Of a stretch of 64,000 nucleotides of DNA, positions 55,100 through 64,000 are shown piece after piece. Both the position numbers and the translations under genes were made by a program. The notes below the pieces were generated by a model, which did not search any database, was not told the origin of the DNA, and saw nothing but the letters and a program-made list of their open reading frames with translations. Positions within the stretch are counted from its first letter, which is position 1. Each line of letters starts with the position of its first letter. The stretch comes from Siphonodentalium dalli. Taxonomy: Eukaryota; Mollusca; Scaphopoda; Gadilida; Siphonodentaliidae. Location: assembly GCA_032622095.1 (NCBI GenBank), contig CP136067.1, positions 195,328,052 through 195,392,051 of the forward strand, in the 5' to 3' direction.

Positions 55100-55330
55100 C
55101 TATTCAATTGGCGATTGTCCTCCAAATTGGTAATACTGACGAAGTTTGCGAAAACGATTGATTGGCATCTTATTCTCAATACCAGCTACATGTAACCTGT
55201 TGTCATTGGACCAACAGTCCTCAAGACGGGTAAGGTGTTGAATACTCATTAATATTTGAAGCGCGATGAAAAGGTGCATTTCCTCCTCGTGCATCTCCCC
55301 TTGTTTCTCCCAGGCTTTATCCCAGGCATT
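55100..55330 (-). pseudogene. piggyBac transposase fragment (start of the DDE domain)
   Basis: Minus strand: NAWDKAWEKQGEMHEEEMHL, FIALQILMSIQHLTRLEDCW, SNDNRLHVAGIENKMPINRF, RKLRQYYQFGG. The order E-x-x-x-F-x-A-L-x-I-L-M, W-S, and M-x-x-x-RF matches the piggyBac domain just after its start. Only about 75 residues survive and both ends are lost. It is the adjacent segment of the domain relative to the N-terminal pieces at 27.0 and 29.9 kb but not contiguous with either. Confidence 0.6.
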
Positions 55331-56816
55331 TGTTTTTTGCTGTACTTACTTGGCCAGATTTAGTCGGAAATATGGCTTGAAATGTTAACATAACTTCCTC
55401 CCTCCCTTCCAGTCTCCAGCATATTTCAAGTAATCTTTTATTGCCTTCTCGATTTCGCTGCTAGATGGTCTATCCAAGCTGCTATTCATCTTGACAGCGC
55501 CTGGTATGTAATAGCGGACATACATAGTTATGGAGACACAGACTCAGTGTGGGTAATTGAGTATTTGCTTCATAATTATGTGCTCCACTCAGTATCGGAA
55601 TCATGCATGCACATTTTTGAAAAAACATTGCTGTATGTTGGTAATATGAGGGGGAGAAGAAAAGGGAAAATATTCCACAGGACTCCTATTGTCCACCTTC
55701 TCCACAGGTATTTGTGGGCCTTCTTTTTGGTGGAAGTCTTTCCTGATGACTGGCGTAAGGTTATTTTTTCACCATAATCGGATGATATCACTCGGCAGCT
55801 CATCATCAGATTGGATTTGAGAGGCATATCTGCCTTTGAACAAAAAAGGAGGTGCACATCCGGTCCGTTAGTTGAATTCTTCCTTCAAATATACTCTCTA
55901 CATATTCCCATTTCGTCAGGTGCATCAGAACATCATGTTTGGAAAAGCTGGCTATTGTTTATCCCATGCTGAATTGACACACCTATGAATGCAACAGAAA
56001 CAAAATTAGTTCTAACCTTCTACACAATGATTTCAATGCAATGTCCGTTGCATGCTTTGTGAATACATATCATGCGGTGAGTAAATATTTCAAAACAAAC
56101 TTTAGTAGGCATGTCCGATTTTTAAAATGTTTTCACATCCTTTCTCACCAAGTGTACAGTATGCACAAAATATCACATATAATCAACTACATAGGCGTTA
56201 GTCCATAGTTGGTTGATTTTCAGTTTAGCGTTACTCTAGTATTTTAGAACAAATTGCGAAAAGAAGTGACTATTAATTGTTGATTATTACTAAATTATCG
56301 GACTGTGATTGAATCATTCTATGATATGATTTCATTGCTTTGTTTAATCAGTGTTATACTATCTTATGCAGTGTCTTATGGCACATTTTGTATCGGTGGC
56401 AAAGATAAACAATTGTGAAGACATTTTATAAATAGATCAAATATCAAACATATCAACTTTAATAAAACAATTCAAATCTAAAGTGAACATACATGCACAA
56501 TGCACTTGGTGTAATATAACTTGTTCTGACATTGTTGTAGTCATTGTAAAGTAGGTCTCAACAAAGTAAGTGGCCTTTTAACCACAACAGAATTATGGTA
56601 ATTTATTCAGGATTTAGTCGGAAAGAGAGCGATAGCTTTTGGATGAATGGCAACAAGCCATTTTTCCGACTAAGTGCCATGTACCGCACACGCTGTGATT
56701 AAAATCGTAAAAAGTACTCTGAAAATTTCACAGCAAAGCTTTTGGCATATTTGAAAATTGAGGCGCAGTAATGGTCATCTGAGTGTGACTTTCGAAACTG
56801 TCTCTGTTGTAACATA
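55331..56816. other. No gene; two partial MITE copies
   Basis: GATTTAGTCGGAAATATGGC at about 55357 and 56570-56678 (with GGATGAATGGCAACAAGCCA) are internal pieces of the MITE at 56817. Other frames, such as 55576-55857 on the minus strand, have no motif. Confidence 0.5.
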
Positions 56817-57000
56817 CAGTAATGCCCTAATTAATCGACTCCTTTAACCACATCAGAATTATGGGTAACTTTTCAGGATTTAGTCGGAAATATGGCTTGT
56901 TGCCATTCATCGGAAAGCTCTCCCCGAGAGCTTTCCGATGAATGGCAACAAGCCATATTTCCGATGTGGTTAAAGGAGTCGATTAATTAGGGCATTACTG
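56817..57000. mobile_element. 184-bp palindromic MITE with TA target duplication
   Basis: CAGTAATGCCCTAATTAATC ... GATTAATTAGGGCATTACTG with TA on both sides (56815-56816, 57001-57002). The element is a near-complete hairpin around CTCTCCCCGAGAG. The TA duplication and CAGTA start point to a Tc1/mariner/pogo-type mobiliser. The TIR differs from that of the pogo element at 23901, so that one is not its obvious source. Confidence 0.9.
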
Positions 57001-57084
57001 TATATTAGACATTTAGTTGTAATTAAGTGCTGCATGTGTTGTTGGGTCTTTAGACCAGAATTGAAATTTGAACCATGAAAATGA

Positions 57085-57655
57085 TGTGGTTTCTTTTTCT
57101 GATAGACCTTTATTCAGGGCTTCGGTTTTACATTTTTCAAATAGAGCAGGGGCAGAAATTGCCACACCCATATGAGTCACTACCTTGCCGTCGGTATTAA
57201 CCTCACTGTGGCGACACTCATCTACAGCCGTGAGATCAGATGACTATTTCACAAAAATCCCAAAACTTATCAAATTTTGGCTTGGCACCATTGTTTATTC
57301 TCAAATCCCTCGAAATAGAAGGATCTCCTTGTTTGTATATTATCTTAAATCTCTCATCTACTTCTTTGGCTACCTTGTCAGTAGATACAGAACTATCCCC
57401 AGTGAGCTCTTTAAAAATAAACCTGAATTTGGATGGGGTTATTTGATCTAACATAACCAATTCTAGAAGTGACCTGCATTTTGCTTTATGAGCTTTGGAA
57501 AAATATTTGGGTAGGCTTTCTTTAATTTTGGATATGGTATTGGCCCGCATAGAATCATTACCCTGGTCACTTCTATGTATTCCCAACTTCGATGGTAATT
57601 TTCTCGGCACCGGTACTTGTGATCGAGATTGCCAACCCGTCATCAAGACGAACAT
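57085..57655 (-). pseudogene. Relative of the 47.7-50.0 kb DDE-like gene, internal part
   Basis: Open piece 57655-57236: ISKIKESLPKYFSKAHKAKC, RSLLELVMLDQITPSKFRFI, FKELTGDSSVS, VDERFKIIYKQGDPSISRDL, RINNGAKPKFDKFWDF. After a stop or shift near 57236 it goes on as DLTAVDECRHSEVNTDGKVV, THMGVAISAPALFEKC. LTGDSS, the DLR motif and AVDE-RH line up in order with LTGDNS, DLRVNNSG and AVDDRRH in the gene at 48.5-49.2 kb, at moderate identity. The catalytic region is absent. Confidence 0.6.
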
Positions 57656-58873
57656 CGTCCAGAAATGACTTCAATGTTTTCTCTGGATCCGTTGTGGTGA
57701 TTTTTTATCGATAATTGTCAGGGATGTGCAATTTAAGCAGCATATCGAATGATTATTGCACCGCGACCTTCGGAAAAAATACATCAAATTCAGAAACTTA
57801 AGACGCTGACGGACATTGCCGATAACTACCGGAGTTACACGATTCGCGCAACGCAATTTATACATTCCGGTTTATTAACTTTCCGCTCGCCGGAAATCTC
57901 CGCTGAGATTGCGGCAAAATAGGATTTATGCTCGATAACAACACTTGCCTGTTGATAATTAAGAAAATGCGTGATTATTTCGGCATAAAAATGAAATGCG
58001 GCAGATATTGCTAAACTGAAATCAACCAACTATGGCTTAAGGTTGGACAAACCTGGTTTTCGAACTCGAGCTAGATATTGTTGCCTAGTGACCTCGCCAA
58101 AGCATAAGTTGCGTTTAAAAAAAAAAACTACTAATAAACAAGAGTTGCAATTTGGATACTTCCACTGTTAACACTGTTCATTTAAGGAATAATCTAAATA
58201 ATAATGTATTTATACTGTGTAAGTACAATTAGGAAATGAAGATTATTCCTTATAATTACATAGCAGTGAAAAATACCAGCATAAAATATGTATTTTCAGT
58301 TGGAAACATCATTAAATAGTTGGAACTCTATGGTGATGTTGCCATGTTGCCATGGCAAAATCCCTACACTCAACGTCACTTCCACTCTAATGTAATTATG
58401 TAATATAATCACCACAGCTTTTATAAACTTAAAGGGGATTTACTATAGAAAACAAAGAGAGTGTAATTATACTATAATATAAATTACTTTCGAAGTGGGG
58501 ATACTCAACTAAGTTAACTCAGTGAATAAAGTTGATAACCATTTTTGAGGCAGAGATATTCAACACAGTCAATTAAAGAGAGTCTATTCATGCCAAGTAT
58601 TCTACATAATTAATCAAACAGGGTTAATATGATTCCCACTCCATCCACAGTAGTATTCTATGCTATGCTACATTTTTATAACCTTTTCTTGCATGTGATA
58701 AAGAGTATATGATATTCATGCTCGGTTAACATGCCACTTCCAAAACTTTTTCCGAATTTGTCATCCATATAATATTGTTGAATCGATCAGTGGACTAGTA
58801 ATGATATTAAATGACCAGTTAAACACATACATCTCAATCAGAGAGGCAGCAAAATTTGGCTAAATTGACATAC
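57656..58873. other. No gene recognised
   Basis: AT-rich sequence with a few short frames (for example 57835-58029, minus) lacking motifs. A run of ten A is near 58119. Confidence 0.45.
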
Positions 58874-58977
58874 CAGTAGATTGTTGGGTCGCTTCTGTCT
58901 CCAACACCCTGATTCTCTCCTTCAAGCTCTTTATTATCCCTTCTTTAATCGTGCATGGCATACATTCCATGACTCCT
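58874..58977 (-). CDS. Possible small exon: Cys pair plus coiled coil
   Basis: Between an acceptor (CTTCTCCATTAG) and a donor (CTG|GTATGT) the minus strand reads GVMECMPCTIKEGIIKSLKE, RIRVLETEATQQSTG. The CxxC followed by a charged heptad-like helix resembles the end of the BEN gene exon at 9216 (CHTCC then a coiled coil). Its exon partners were not found: the donor phase of the exon at 60350 does not fit. Confidence 0.35.
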
Positions 58978-59049
58978 CTAATGGAGAAGTAATGAAACAT
59001 TAGACTTTCATAATGTTAAGACAAAGTTCAGTAGTCATTTTCAGCTTAA

Positions 59050-59441
59050 CCCTTTACCCAACAAACCGGCCAAAACCGGCCAAATAAAGCTTCAACAGCC
59101 TAAAATATCTTCGGTCTGTCTCAATAGAACCATACAAATATGGATATCATTGGAACCGGCTCCTTGACCGCATTGTGATAGTTACAGTTAGCCCTGTGCC
59201 AATGCATTCTCTTATATATGCGAGTCGACCATAGGTCGCCTCGCATATATAAGAGAATGCATTGGCCTAAACAAAATCTTTTTTTTAACACTTTTTACCA
59301 TTTTTTCTTACATTCTTTAGCAATTTTATAATTTTTAATGTGTTAAGCCAATGCATTCTCTTATATATGCGAGGCGACCTATGGTCGACTCGCATATATA
59401 AGAGAATGCATTGGCACAGGGCCCTTCTGTTGGGTAAAGGG
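59050..59441. mobile_element. piggyBac-type MITE with nested inverted repeats
   Basis: TTAA (59046-59049) CCCTTTACCCAACA ... TGTTGGGTAAAGGG TTAA (59442-59445) gives perfect piggyBac-style ends. The subterminal text ACCGGCCAAAACCGGCC resembles GGCCGGAAAACCGGCC at the piggyBac terminus near 27790. Inside, 59191-59266 and 59347-59422 are 76-base inverted arms, each itself a hairpin around GCGAGTCGACC/GGTCGCCTCGC with TCTTATATATGCGAG stems. The inner part may be a second MITE that inserted into the first. Confidence 0.9.
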
Positions 59442-59445
59442 TTAA

Positions 59446-60347
59446 CATGACAAAGTATGGGTGAGATTTTCCATCTGTTTGCAGTCGTCCAGTGTCACCA
59501 ATTGCTCTTTGTATATTAGTTTACTGAAATGTTGTATGCAGGCTAGGATCAATGCCCAGATAAGAACATTCTATTTTGAAGCCGGTCTGGCACACATAAT
59601 TGCTGCCCCAGTGAACATCTTGTATTTGTCGAATGTCAGACACACCCTACAGGTCAAGGTTATGGATCAACTCTTTTGAAACTAGTTCATAGTACCATGA
59701 CATGATTACATCCTATTTCGGGCCCAGTCAGATGTCAACAATGATAATTAAGCCAGCATGGTGGCCATCTTTGATTTTTCAACATGCCACACAGGTCACA
59801 TTTATAGAATATTTTTTTTATTCTGAATATTTATCAGATGGATTACTTTGTTCTTTGAGTTGATAAGACATCCAACTTAGGGTCAAATCTCATACATATA
59901 TCAGTATCAAAAATTTAGTCTGCTAATGGAATATCCCATAACAAAGTGGGTTGAAATATTCTTCTAAACATACTATTGGTACCTCTGGCACAGGTGTGAT
60001 ACTAGTAGTGCATGTATTTGTTGGTAGCTGTATTCTCATGTACTGGAAAAAAAAAATACATTGTTACCTATCTATACAAGAAGATATGGAACAGATCAAT
60101 ATTGCGGAATCTGGTGAAAATTGATAGGCGGAACCCAAATTCGAACTTACACTTTAATTTGTGCTAATAATCCCACATACCTAATTTGTAGGGCTGTTAA
60201 ATGATACACCCCTATTACGATATGTATCGCAGTTTTTTCATACGATACAGTAAAATTGTACATGTATGTGTAGTCAACACATATCAAAGTGTGGGAATCT
60301 GTACATGGTTTCATGAATAATACTAGTTTAATACCACAAATTAACTT
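59446..60347. other. No gene recognised
   Basis: Short frames without motifs. Possibly intronic relative to the flanking exon-like pieces, but unproven. Confidence 0.45.
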
Positions 60348-60349
60348 AC

Positions 60350-60475
60350 CTTTGCCAACTCTGTGAAAAATACATCAAACTTATTTCCTGGTCTCCCTGG
60401 ATTTAGGTGCCTCAAGTCTTGGATAAGGTCAATGTCGCCGAGGAATACGAGTCGCATTCTTTCGTCAGTTGTAGG
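60350..60475 (-). pseudogene. Exon of the DDE-like family, cut by a hAT element
   Basis: The minus strand reads TTDERMRLVFLGDIDLIQDL, RHLNPGRPGNKFDVFFTELA, K and then GTAAGTTAA, a consensus donor. DERxRL...D-DLIxDLRxxN matches VDKRVSEIL...DLIWDLRVNN at about 48.6 kb. The upstream side stops at the hAT terminus at 60476. The presence of a donor suggests this family has introns in some members. Confidence 0.55.
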
Positions 60476-61533
60476 CAGGGTTGTCAAAGTACCGACGGTA
60501 CCACAACTTTCGGTACCGGTTCCGTACTGATGTTCAGTACCGCAAACCGCGTCGGTATCTGTACTCATTGAGTGGTCTTTTATACTGCAAATAACTTTGG
60601 TTTCGTGGGTTCATCATCAATTATTGTTAAGTTCGAGGTTTAGTCAAACAACGAAAATAAAAATCGCAACGACATTTACAATTAAGTTGTTGTCTGCGGC
60701 TCTTTTCGGCAAGTCGCAAAGGGAGGATTTAAAAAAAGACGGAATACAGAGTGGAACGAATGTAGACATGTATGTTTGACTACTGGGCCGGGTAACATTG
60801 TAGGCTTGTATCATATTGTATGGATACATGGTAGTGACGGTCACACGGTGTCACGGAACACCATATTATTTGTGTGGTAATTAATTAGAGAACTCACTAA
60901 TCGGCCATAAATTCATAATGCTGCCCTATTACTCGCATGTTGTAAATTTGTAATTTCATAAATGATGTCACCCAATGAAACCAAATTAAGTCGTTTCCAG
61001 TAAGCCTAGTTCAGGCTAGTTGTAGTTGGCTAGTTCGAAAATTTGGAATAGATTTTGAGAGAAGTGTCTGTGACATTAACTTTATATCACAAATTCACAA
61101 TAAAAGATAATACAGGGGAAAATAAAACTCTTCTCTAAAATTTTCTCAATAGATGTCCCTCATCATGTCACTCGAGTAAGTCAAGTTCTTATACAGTGTC
61201 AACATCCATGGATGGTAATTTTGGGCACTTTTGCGCCTTGTTGGTCCCCAAATGGTGGGCGCGAATGAATGACAGTGCGTCAAGTAGCCGATCTCCCATT
61301 CGTGAACGAATCTTAGTGCTGAACAACGCACATGCGGAAAATGCGCATTCTGCTTCAACACTAGTTGGTTGAATTGAACACAGGTCACGGTATTGCAGTT
61401 CCAAACTTTTTGGACGAACCTTTGTGGTTTCCCACACACGGAAATCGCGTTGGATATTACTACCACAAGGCTCGGTGTCGACAACAACAGGGATCATAAC
61501 TGACTCCATTTCTTTGTCGAGATCTTCAGCCAT
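60476..61533 (-). mobile_element. hAT element, 3' part
   Basis: The left terminus CAGGGTTGTCAAAGTACCG (60476) is a typical hAT-like TIR start and is followed by GGTACC-containing subterminal repeats. GTTGTAGG (60468-60475) would be the target duplication. The transposase C-terminus is on the minus strand pointing to this end, as expected. The opposite terminus was not found, so the 5' part is lost or diverged. Confidence 0.6.
61189..61533 (-). pseudogene. hAT transposase C-terminal dimerisation domain
   Basis: Reads ELQYRDLCSIQPTSVEAECA, FSACALFSTKIRSRMGDRLL, DALSFIRAHHLG, the pattern of the hAT dimerisation domain (P-T-S-x-x-x-E-x-x-FS ... R-x-R ... L-x-F-x-R). It begins MAEDLDKEMESVMIP at the upstream edge. 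The DDE/RNase H part that should precede it is missing, so this is a fragment or a single terminal exon. Confidence 0.75.
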
Positions 61534-61587
61534 TTTGCTTCGTTTTCGCAGTTGCAGATTTTTTTTAATGGGGTCACCTGGTCAAAT

Positions 61588-62030
61588 AGGGGCCAAGCGA
61601 AGGACAGTTTCACTCTTAATATGCTTCCTTCACATCAGGTCTATTTTACTGATATTTAGTATGAAGGGTTCTTTGGTGTCTGGGATTCAAATATATTCAG
61701 ATGGGGTCACCAGGTTAAATAGGGTGGGACCAGGGACATAACTGTATGTCTCTATAGTAATTCTTAAAATGTCTTCTCAAGAGAGGTTGGACTATTTAGC
61801 TTACATATAGGGGCCAAGCGAAGGACAGTTTCCCTCTTAATATGCTTCCTTCAAAAGGACCCATCAGGTCTATTTTACTGATATTTAGTATGAAGGGTTT
61901 TTTGTTGTCTAGGATTCAAATTTATTCAGATGGGGTCACCAGGTTAAATAGGGTGGGACCAGGGACATAACTATATGTCTCTATAGTAATTCTTAAAATG
62001 TCTTCCCGAGAGGTTGGACTATTTAGCTTT
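61588..62030. repeat. Tandem duplication, two ~221-bp units
   Basis: GGGGCCAAGCGAAGGACAGT starts at about 61588 and 61809. Both units continue with TTTACTGATATTTAGTATGA, GGGTGGGACCAGGGACATAA and AGGTTGGACTATTTAGC. A decayed third start (GGAGGATCCTTTAGTG, GAGATTCAGATTTG) follows. Confidence 0.85.
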
Positions 62031-63321
62031 CATATACTTGGAGGATCCTTTAGTGACTGAGATTCAGATTTGTTAACATGAGGTCAACATGTTGAGAAAT
62101 GACGGGGCTATGGGGAGTTAACACTTTTGTGTCTAATAAAATCATTGAAATACCAAATTCATTAAATCATCTACCTTGGACCTACCTGACTGATTAATTT
62201 GACATACATGTATGGTGTTTTGGGTCCATGGATAATTGGGCTTCAAACATGTCTAAATGGTTTAATAAAAAGGTGCTTGTGAGATTGGAAATTTCAAACA
62301 ATTGAGAAAGTTTGAGATGTCGGTTGTGAAATTCCAACCTAAGACTTGGGAGTCTGGAGGGGACTTGTTGAGCTGGAGGAGGGGGTGATCAGTATTATCA
62401 CTGGGGGTAAGCTGCTCCATGGGAAGCGGTTCGCTTGTGATAAAAGCTCCAGTGCGCATGAGCGAAGCTCCAATGCGCATCCGGTCAGAAGAAGTTATTT
62501 TATTTACAACATTCAAAGAACACAGATTGAAGGTAAGGAATAGAAAAGAATTTCCACTGCTGCTCCCTTCTACGATAACATTTATAACAAAATCAGGGAC
62601 ATTTTGTCACATCTTTGCTCACAATACCCTCCTTTTCCCAGTTTAGCATTGCTGAAAAGTATTCCCTATGCATTTACTATGGGAAACTACCGAAAGTAAC
62701 CGGGTGAATAGACCGTATTTAAAAGCTTATTTGAGCGTGAACAATATTGAACAATAAAGCTGATACGTCATCTAGTAATACGAATACGAATACGAATGTA
62801 ATTATGACAATTAAGAATGTAATACAAATGATATGAATGTAATTACGATAATTAGACATTAGTATATATAATTACTATAATATAATAATTATATTTATAT
62901 CATTTGCAGTGCATTCTTCGCAGAACCATAACACCATATGTATAGTGGTGATATGGCTTCGTAATTATGATTATTAGACATTTATTTTAGTTGGGAATAC
63001 GTTGAACTGGTATCGCTATGTTGCTTCAGTGAAAGCTCACACCTTGATGCAGGATTGGGAGTGTCAGGGACGTGACTAGAGGGTCTTGGTTTGGGGGGTG
63101 TCAAACTTCGAATTTCCAACTGTATCCCCCACTTTGGAGCACATTTTTATCTCAACTTAAGATTTTCCTTTTGCACACTCTTGAGCTTGAATATTCTGAC
63201 TGTTACCTGAAACAGGTTTGTAACTGGTTGGAACTCCAACGATATACCCCCATATATTTGAAAGTATCTGAAATATATGTTGTAAATATAAATGTCTTTC
63301 AACTCCGGGTGGAGTGCAAAT
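62031..63321. other. No gene; short AATACG and TAATTATA repeats near 62770-62900
   Basis: GAATACGAATACGAATACGA is a small hexamer array. GCTCCAGTGCGCATGAGCGA and GCTCCAATGCGCATCC lie next to each other near 62448-62480. No supported coding frame. Confidence 0.5.
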
Positions 63322-63417
63322 CACAGGGGTCCGGGAATATATATGTTTTTAATTTATCATAGTATTTTGAGAAAATAATATGATAAATTAAAACAAAAAA
63401 TTCCTGGACCCCTGTAT
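63322..63417. mobile_element. ~96-bp hairpin MITE
   Basis: ACAGGGGTCCGGGAAT ... TTCCTGGACCCCTGT with a long AT-rich stem (TTTTTAATTTATCATA / TATGATAAATTAAAA). TGCAAAT flanks it on both sides (63315-63321 and 63418-63424), a 7-8-bp target duplication. The CAGGGGTCC start and duplication size fit a hAT-mobilised MITE. Confidence 0.75.
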
Positions 63418-64000
63418 TGCAAATTGATTTTCCCAATACTGCCCACCCGCAATGAAGACACTCTACCAACAATTATACCTGATTATCTTGCGCTTATTAT
63501 TTCATTATTGTCATTTCAGATGTATGCGGGTATGGAAGGGTCAATGGAGGATTCAATGATCTTAATGGACCTTTCTGAAAAGATATTAAAATGCATCCAT
63601 AATTACATGTATTTGGCATTATTTTTTGCAATTAGTTGATTTTAATAACTTTTGAAAAATGTTGTTGTTGTTATTGTTGTTGTTGTTGGAATCTGATTAT
63701 ACGGGGACCACCTGATCGGATTGTCTGCCTTTAATAGGTCATGCATGCCGTTTTCGTGCCATTTATATATAATGGCACATCCATATTGTGTTATGACTTA
63801 CACAAGCCGCATATCAACAATTATTTTGCAAGATTAATTATGCGAATACATGCATGCCATGGTCAATCTCCCACATCGTAATATGCATACATGATCAACC
63901 CACTATTCGAAATCAATTAGGCTGACAACAAACGAATAGTTTTAATTATATCCGTACAATAACACTTGAATCACACAGGACTGCATGTACATTCAAATAC
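63418..64000. other. No gene; GTTGTT microsatellite at about 63660-63688
   Basis: A short 71-codon plus-strand frame (63424-63639) has no motif. The rest is AT-rich with many ATGCATG words. Confidence 0.5.

Noticed and set aside
58874-60475. Joining the exon at 58874-58977 to the exon at 60350-60475
   Set aside because: The donor is phase 0, and entering the next exon at its AG gives an early stop in that phase.

Overview
The window looks like repeat-rich, AT-rich nuclear DNA of an animal, most likely an aquatic invertebrate. It has spliced exons with GT/AG borders, a BEN-domain gene, Penelope-like retroelements with a GIY-YIG end, pogo, piggyBac and hAT transposase remains, many small palindromic MITEs, and an element with a C-run/G-run hairpin followed by CCGT repeats of a kind I associate with molluscs and other marine invertebrates. 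That last link is from memory and cannot place the species. There are no operons, CRISPR arrays, rRNA genes or tRNA genes. Almost every coding stretch is a broken copy of a mobile or multi-copy gene. The best candidate for a living host gene is the two-exon BEN-domain fragment at 8708-9718.

Layout. 1-1640 and 7366-8932 are two copies of a block in which a ~160-bp tandem-repeat element abuts the last exon of a BEN gene. 2784-5624 and 37437-41321 are a segmental duplication. Its main content is an SGNH/GDSL-hydrolase-like reading frame (minus strand) carrying a 42-bp minisatellite inside the coding frame. Four copies of that frame exist in the window, with about 22, 2, 34 and 48 repeat units. 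From 14.6 to 22.3 kb and from 31.3 to 43.3 kb lies an array of about 15 decayed minus-strand copies of one transposase-like gene unit, including a near-perfect 785-bp tandem duplication at 16.5-18.3 kb. The array is interrupted by other elements, above all a 5-kb giant palindrome (foldback element) at 31995-37007.

Other blocks: a broken DDE-like gene at 12.3-14.1 kb; a pogo-type transposon with TIRs and TA target duplication at 23901-25644; piggyBac fragments at 26.2, 27.0-27.8, 29.9-30.3 and 55.1 kb, one of which sits at a TTAA inside a Penelope-like element (27.8-29.0 kb); a second DDE-like pseudogene at 47.7-50.0 kb with relatives at 57.1-57.7 and 60.35-60.48 kb; a Penelope-like 3' half with GIY-YIG domain at 53.45-54.4 kb, followed by a zinc-finger frame, G-rich repeats and a hammerhead-ribozyme-like motif; a hAT 3' end at 60.5-61.5 kb; and MITEs at 1761, 56817, 59050 and 63322.

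How the parts fit: the SGNH frame and the transposase-like unit lie in the same orientation and join each other in all four copies, so they appear to have been amplified together as one chimeric block after the join formed. A stop codon shared by three SGNH copies supports spread after inactivation. All functional names rest on motif reading by eye; no database search was possible.
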